Made by a program: the position numbers and the translations under genes. From Muriicola sp041358175 (lineage in GTDB: Bacteria > Bacteroidota > Bacteroidia > Flavobacteriales > Flavobacteriaceae), in assembly GCF_041358175.1 (NCBI RefSeq), contig NZ_JBGKBE010000010.1:1-64000 (forward strand): a stretch of DNA of 64,000 bases, in the 5' to 3' direction. The notes beneath the pieces were generated by a model. That model ran no database searches, was not told where the DNA came from, and saw only the letters and a program-made list of their open reading frames with translations. This document shows positions 59,683-64,000 of this stretch, piece after piece. Every line of letters starts with the position of its first letter. Within the stretch, counting starts at the first letter, position 1.

Positions 59683-60951
59683 TTATAAAGCGATTTGTTG
59701 TTCTATGCCTGCTCTTTCGACAAAGGTAAAGTAGAATCCACCCAAAATGGATAGACCGAAATACGTAGCAATTACAAGACTACCATATTCCCAGATCGAA
59801 TTAATTCCAAACCAGTCATTTGTTACCCATATAAGGGCGATACCGGCAATACCCCTGAAAAATTCTATATAAAACGCAAAATTCTGACGGTCCATCAGGC
59901 TGGTATACCCAAAAATTCCAAGAAAAATATAGGCTCCGCAAAGAAGTAGCCCACTAAACCCGATCTCAGTATAATTGTAAAACATAAAGAGAATTAAAGC
60001 CAGGGTACAAACCATCTGAAAAATGGCATAGCCTTTTAAGAATGAGGAGGCCAATGTTTTATATCGTTTAAAACCGTATACATCCTGTATTATCTTGGTG
60101 GGATATTTTTCCTGTACGTCTAAGGGCCGCCAACCGGTAGGCATAAACCATATCCTGAATTTGTCTTTTAAACTCTTAGTCCGCCAGGCATCCACAGATA
60201 ATCTCCATAAATGCTGAAAATTGATCAATATGGGATTCCAGGTATGTGCCGGTTTTAAAACCCCGTATTGGGGAGGTACCTGCTCCAGTTCTTCCTGGAA
60301 AGTTCCGAAGCACCGATCCCAGACACAAAGGATCTGCCCCAGATTCTTATCGATATATTCGGGATTGATCGCATGGTGTACCCGATGCTGTGATGGTGTC
60401 ACAATAATGTATTCGAGCCATCCCATTTTTCCAATATGCTGCGTATGATACCAGAACTGTGCAAACAAATGTACAGGTGCGATGATGGCGATCACCTCAG
60501 CAGGAACACCCAGAAAGGCAGCAGGAAAGAGAAAAAGAGGAAAGTAGCCCAGTAAATTTGAGATGGACTGGCGTAAGGCACAGGCCAGGTTAAATTCCTC
60601 ACTGCTGTGATGGATCACATGTTGATTCCAGAAGATATTTATATGATGACTGAGACGATGGTTCCAGTATCCGGCAAAATCAATAGCCAGAAAGGCGACT
60701 AACCAGACCAGCCATGTAGCTTCAATCTCTGTTATTGCAAGGTTTTTCAACAGGAAAGGATAACTTACCAATATCAACCCCAGGCCCAGAGAGTCTTTAA
60801 CAATATTGGTCAGTCCGGAACTAATACTGCTTACCGTATCCAATACCTTATGATGCTGATTTTTTACAAAATGCCCGTACAGAATCTCTATTAACAACAA
60901 GACTATAAAGAAGGGAATAGCATATAAGAGGGCATTGGCGTAAGTTTCCAT
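59683..60951 (-). CDS. Sterol desaturase / fatty acid hydroxylase family membrane protein
   Basis: This 422-residue membrane protein has the di-iron histidine boxes of the family: NHRLSHH at about 97-103, HHSSEEFN at about 114-121 and HRVHHAINPEY near 190-200. Hydrophobic stretches occur on both sides, and a C-terminal extension (about 310-422) adds further spans. The family hydroxylates or desaturates lipids with oxygen. The substrate is unknown; bacterial versions often act on carotenoids, sphingolipids or alkylglycerols. It is the first gene of a pair with the creatininase-like gene. Confidence 0.9.
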   Translation of the reverse strand: METYANALLYAIPFFIVLLLIEILYGHFVKNQHHKVLDTVSSISSGLTNIVKDSLGLGLILVSYPFLLKNLAITEIEATWLVWLVAFLAIDFAGYWNHRLSHHINIFWNQHVIHHSSEEFNLACALRQSISNLLGYFPLFLFPAAFLGVPAEVIAIIAPVHLFAQFWYHTQHIGKMGWLEYIIVTPSQHRVHHAINPEYIDKNLGQILCVWDRCFGTFQEELEQVPPQYGVLKPAHTWNPILINFQHLWRLSVDAWRTKSLKDKFRIWFMPTGWRPLDVQEKYPTKIIQDVYGFKRYKTLASSFLKGYAIFQMVCTLALILFMFYNYTEIGFSGLLLCGAYIFLGIFGYTSLMDRQNFAFYIEFFRGIAGIALIWVTNDWFGINSIWEYGSLVIATYFGLSILGGFYFTFVERAGIEQQIAL

Positions 60952-61004
60952 TTTGTGATACTGTCTGTCAGGGATAAAATAACAAATTCAAAGAAGGTAT
61001 AAAA

Positions 61005-61595
61005 CTAATTAAAAGGTCCTACCATAATATGTGCCCTGTGGGTTCCCGGATCCATCAGCCACGGCATTCCCGGAGCGTGAGGTTTATCTGGCAGACCTGT
61101 TGATTCTGTAGTGGCAAAAGGAGTATAGATCACATATCGAAACTTGCCATTAGGCAGGGCTCCGGTAGTAGTATCATAGTCTTCCTCCTTGCCAAAGAAG
61201 ACATAAAGCATACTTGGTTCCCTGGGCATAGGAAGGGCACCTGTTTCAATTTCCCGACCCCTGATTTCATTTCGTTCATCCTGGGATTTACCCTCAGCAT
61301 TTAACTCCCTTCCCCTTGCCATAAAAGGTTCAAGTTTTACAGAGTAGCAACTGGAACTGATTCCTTTTCTATATGGATTATCCCCGACACAAACCATGTT
61401 ATTGGTTCCCTTTCTCAGGACTACGAATTCTCCATCAGCATTATAACCATAGACCATGGCTCCCTCCTTTTGATTTTCAGGTAAGGGCAATACAGCAGTT
61501 GCAATCTGAACTTCTTTAGGCAGAATTTTTACATTCTCCTCTTGTGCACCTAAAAAAAACGGCAATACAAGGAATAATGATACAAGTGTTTTCAT
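61005..61595 (-). CDS. Exported protein of unknown function
   Basis: This 196-residue protein has a signal peptide (MKTLVSLFLVLPFFLGAQ, cleavage after about 18). The mature part has two Cys (69 and 83) that may form a disulfide and a stretch GREIETGALPMPREPSMLYVFFG. The Pro/Gly-rich C-terminus is PHAPGMPWLMDPGTHRAHIM. I do not recognise a family. It is separated from both neighbours by about 55-75 bases. Confidence 0.78.
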   Translation of the reverse strand: MKTLVSLFLVLPFFLGAQEENVKILPKEVQIATAVLPLPENQKEGAMVYGYNADGEFVVLRKGTNNMVCVGDNPYRKGISSSCYSVKLEPFMARGRELNAEGKSQDERNEIRGREIETGALPMPREPSMLYVFFGKEEDYDTTTGALPNGKFRYVIYTPFATTESTGLPDKPHAPGMPWLMDPGTHRAHIMVGPFN

Positions 61596-61671
61596 TGGAT
61601 TCGCTTTGCCTAAAGATAAAAAAAACAGGCATCAATTTTGAAGTTCCTATTTTTTAAGATGTAAAACGACA

Positions 61672-62334
61672 TTAGTTACAGTTCAGGGCGTAGTTATCGT
61701 CCATATCCTTGGTCCATTGAGCAGGGATGTCATTTAGAATCTCTTCATTGACCTTGATACAGGTAAGTGGATTATTCTCAACCGCGAATGTGTTCAACTG
61801 CAAACTATTGGGAATGGCCGACAGATCAATTGCCCCTAAAGTATTGTCATTGATTTCCAGAAGCTGTAAAGTACTGCTGTCAGAAATATCAAGTTGGGTA
61901 AGGTTGTTACCCGGAACAGACAACTTCTCCAGAACATTCAGATTAGATACATTGATACTTGTTAATGCATTATTCTGAACGTAAATAAACTTAAGAAGCG
62001 TATTGCCAGAGAGATTCAGACTGCTTATCTGATTGTCATTTACCCAAAGATTATCGAGCATAATAAAATCAGAAATGCCCTGCAGGCTGGATATACCCTT
62101 ATCGTTCATGACAAGAGAGGTAACCATTTCAGCTTCACTGGTCAGCACTGATCCGTCTACAACATCATCTATTCCCAAATCCACAAGAGCCTGTTCAAAT
62201 GCTGCATCGACGATGTTTGTTCGAAGCGCTGGTGCCATCTGTTCCTGATTTGTATCTGAATTATCGCCGTCATTTGAACATGAAAGCAAGGCAAAACAAA
62301 GAATTCCCAGGAGGATAAAATTAAATTTTTTCAT
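61672..62334 (-). CDS. Leucine-rich repeat lipoprotein
   Basis: This 220-residue lipoprotein has a lipobox ending LLSC with Cys19, followed by acidic SNDGDNSD, a pattern linked to surface exposure in Bacteroidota. After a short EF-like helix region (VDAAFEQALVDLGIDD) come about six leucine-rich repeats (LWVNDNQISSLNLSGN, IYVQNNALTSINVSN, LSVPGNNLTQLDISD). A C-terminal cap with Cys pairs (LTCIKVNEE and NCN) closes the array. It is likely a surface binding protein with unknown ligand. It lies 71 bases after valS on the same strand. Confidence 0.85.
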   Translation of the reverse strand: MKKFNFILLGILCFALLSCSNDGDNSDTNQEQMAPALRTNIVDAAFEQALVDLGIDDVVDGSVLTSEAEMVTSLVMNDKGISSLQGISDFIMLDNLWVNDNQISSLNLSGNTLLKFIYVQNNALTSINVSNLNVLEKLSVPGNNLTQLDISDSSTLQLLEINDNTLGAIDLSAIPNSLQLNTFAVENNPLTCIKVNEEILNDIPAQWTKDMDDNYALNCN

Positions 62335-62405
62335 AGTTCCTTTTTGGATAAATATATCACAAGTAGTTGAAAACCTGCTTCTTATTAGCTTTTTATTAGG
62401 ATTTG

Positions 62406-64000
62406 CTACGCTCCGGAGAGGGAGGCAAGACTTTTCTCGAGGGTAATGATCTTTTCCTCTGCATCCATTGCCTTTTTTCTTTCAATAGCCACAACAGCTT
62501 CCGGGGCATTATTAACAAAGCGATCATTCGCGAGTTTTTTCTCGACAGATTGTAAAAATCCCTTAGTATAATTTAATTCCTCAGTTATTTTTTTGATTTC
62601 AGCCTCAATATCTACCGAACCCGCCACAGGAATAAAATATTCATTGCTCTTTACCCGAAATGACAGTGCACCTTCGGGGGCTTCCGAAATTGTAGTGATT
62701 TCTTCGATATTCCCCAGTTTTTTCACAATAGTATCCCATTCAGGGTCTATTTCCTGAGAAATAATACACGCCAGGCTTAAAGCCTCTTTTAAAGGGATAT
62801 TTTTATCCTTCCTGATCGTCCTGACTCCCGAAATGACCTCAGCCGTATAGGAAAAAGCCTTTAGTACTTCAGGTTCTAATTTCCCGGGCTCTGGCCAGGC
62901 GGATACCACCAGGGCTTGCTCCGGGGTCCTTTCAGCCATACATTGCCATACTTCCTCAGACAAGAAAGGCATGAATGGGTGCAGGACCTTCAGGTTTTCT
63001 TCAAACAGGCCGATGACCTGCCCATAAGTTTTCTGGTCAATGGGCTGCTGATAGGCAGGTTTTACGATTTCCAGCAACCAGGAACAAAAATCGTCCCAGA
63101 TAAGTTTATAAATGGCCATCAGGGCATCGGAGATACGATATTTTGAAAAATGGTCGTCAATTTCTACCAGGGTTGCGTTCATTTTCGCCTGATACCATTT
63201 TATACCAAGTGCTGCCGCTTCAGGTTGTGGCATATCTTTTACTTCCCAGCCTTTAACCAGTCTGAACGCATTCCAGATCTTATTGGCAAAATTTTTCCCC
63301 TGCTGACAGAGCGATTCATCAAATAGCAGATCATTTCCTGCAGCAGCACTGAGTAGCAATCCTACCCGTACTCCGTCTGCACCGTAATTTCCAATCAATT
63401 TTAGTGCATCCGGTGAGTTCCCGAGTTGCTTAGACATTTTTCGTCTCTCCTTATCCCTTACGAGTCCGGTAAAATACACGTTTTCAAAAGGTCTTTCTCC
63501 CCTGAACTCATAACCTGCCACTATCATTCGGGCTACCCAGAAAAAGATGATATCCGGACCGGTTACCAGGTCGTTGGTTGGATAGTAATAGCTTACCTCC
63601 TTGTTATCGGGATCCAGTATACCCCCAAAAACACTTATTGGCCAAAGCCAGGAGGAAAACCAGGTATCGAGAACATCTTCATCCTGTCTCAGATCTGCGG
63701 GCTTTAAGGATGGATTTCCGCTTTTTTCTCTCGCTTCTTCCAGGGCTTCTGCTGCATTTTCGGCAACCACAAGGTCATCAGGGCCATCTCCGTAATAAAA
63801 AACAGGAATCTGTTGTCCCCACCACAATTGGCGGGAAATATTCCAATCCCTGATATTCTCCATCCAGTACTTGTAGGTATTCTCAAATTTCTTTGGAAAA
63901 AACCTTACTTCCTTAGTTTCGGTTACTGCCTTCAGCGCTGGTTCTACCAGGTCTTCCATTTTAAGAAACCACTGATCTAACAAACGGGGTTCAATAACAG
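62406..64000 (-). CDS. valS: Valyl-tRNA synthetase (C-terminal part, runs off right edge)
   Basis: The frame enters from the right edge (first complete codon at 63998, reading VIEPRLLDQWFLKM) and ends at 62406 after about 531 codons, without its N-terminal part. ValRS charges tRNA-Val and edits misactivated threonine. Visible are the WWGQQIPVFYYGD stretch, the KMSKS-type loop RKMSKQLGNSPD, the anticodon-binding helical domain, and the C-terminal coiled coil (from IEAEIKKITEELNYTKGFL onward). The HIGH motif and most of the editing domain lie outside. Confidence 0.97.
   Translation of the reverse strand, partial: VIEPRLLDQWFLKMEDLVEPALKAVTETKEVRFFPKKFENTYKYWMENIRDWNISRQLWWGQQIPVFYYGDGPDDLVVAENAAEALEEAREKSGNPSLKPADLRQDEDVLDTWFSSWLWPISVFGGILDPDNKEVSYYYPTNDLVTGPDIIFFWVARMIVAGYEFRGERPFENVYFTGLVRDKERRKMSKQLGNSPDALKLIGNYGADGVRVGLLLSAAAGNDLLFDESLCQQGKNFANKIWNAFRLVKGWEVKDMPQPEAAALGIKWYQAKMNATLVEIDDHFSKYRISDALMAIYKLIWDDFCSWLLEIVKPAYQQPIDQKTYGQVIGLFEENLKVLHPFMPFLSEEVWQCMAERTPEQALVVSAWPEPGKLEPEVLKAFSYTAEVISGVRTIRKDKNIPLKEALSLACIISQEIDPEWDTIVKKLGNIEEITTISEAPEGALSFRVKSNEYFIPVAGSVDIEAEIKKITEELNYTKGFLQSVEKKLANDRFVNNAPEAVVAIERKKAMDAEEKIITLEKSLASLSGA

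Overview
This window looks like a chromosomal segment of a marine-type member of the Flavobacteriaceae (Bacteroidota). Four things point there: the TAnnTTTG promoter element in front of many genes, the almost complete absence of Shine-Dalgarno sequences (rpsU is the striking exception), a thrombospondin-type-3 surface protein of the type IX secretion kind, and Bacteroidota marker proteins (DUF3467 after rpoC, ribosomal protein THX, DUF2851). I see no insertion sequence, phage, CRISPR array or rRNA operon. The segment is mostly core genome.

Layout. (1) 1-1865, minus: the N-terminal 621 codons of a very acidic calcium-binding-repeat surface protein that runs off the left edge. (2) 2257-3846, plus: prfC. 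(3) 3901-17446, minus: the translation/transcription block, read as tRNA-Thr, tRNA-Tyr, tRNA-Gly, tRNA-Thr, tuf, tRNA-Trp, secE, nusG, rplK, rplA, rplJ, rplL, rpoB, rpoC, then DUF3467. (4) 17532-27821, minus: hpf, a Xer recombinase, rpsU, an acyl-CoA dehydrogenase, a helix-hairpin-helix protein, two AGCS amino acid symporters (one with an unusual extracytoplasmic N-terminus), and a rhodanese / DUF2851 / PspC-like / K+ channel group. (5) 28006-31363, plus: a MarR / nitroreductase / YceI group and a sulfotransferase-like lipoprotein. (6) 31408-38211, plus: a complete trpEGDCFBA operon behind a leader that looks like a ribosome-mediated attenuator, with a Trp-Trp-Trp leader peptide, a competing structure and a terminator. 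(7) 38261-46848: M20 peptidase, BLUF photoreceptor, ppc, a uracil-DNA-glycosylase-like protein, THX, YaaA, RluD and a PASTA protein. (8) 46959-58906: ddl, coaD, a multi-PAS histidine kinase with a single-domain response regulator, NUDIX/pyrE, BirA, rsfS-ftsH, and an LUD / cdsA / psd / acyl-CoA-binding protein cluster. (9) 58909-64000, minus: creatininase-like, sterol-desaturase-like and two exported proteins, then the C-terminal part of valS, cut by the right edge.

The most informative signals are regulatory. They are the trp attenuator, whose leader peptide probably starts almost at the 5' end of its mRNA; the lone strong Shine-Dalgarno on rpsU, which fits bS21 autoregulation; a tRNA-tuf promoter whose start point lies inside the terminator of the preceding hpf gene; several start codons only 4-5 bases from a promoter -7 box, suggesting leaderless mRNAs; and a palindromic operator overlapping the marR promoter. 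Gene packing is very tight: several convergent pairs share or nearly share stop codons, and NUDIX and pyrE are divergent with 7 bases between their start codons.
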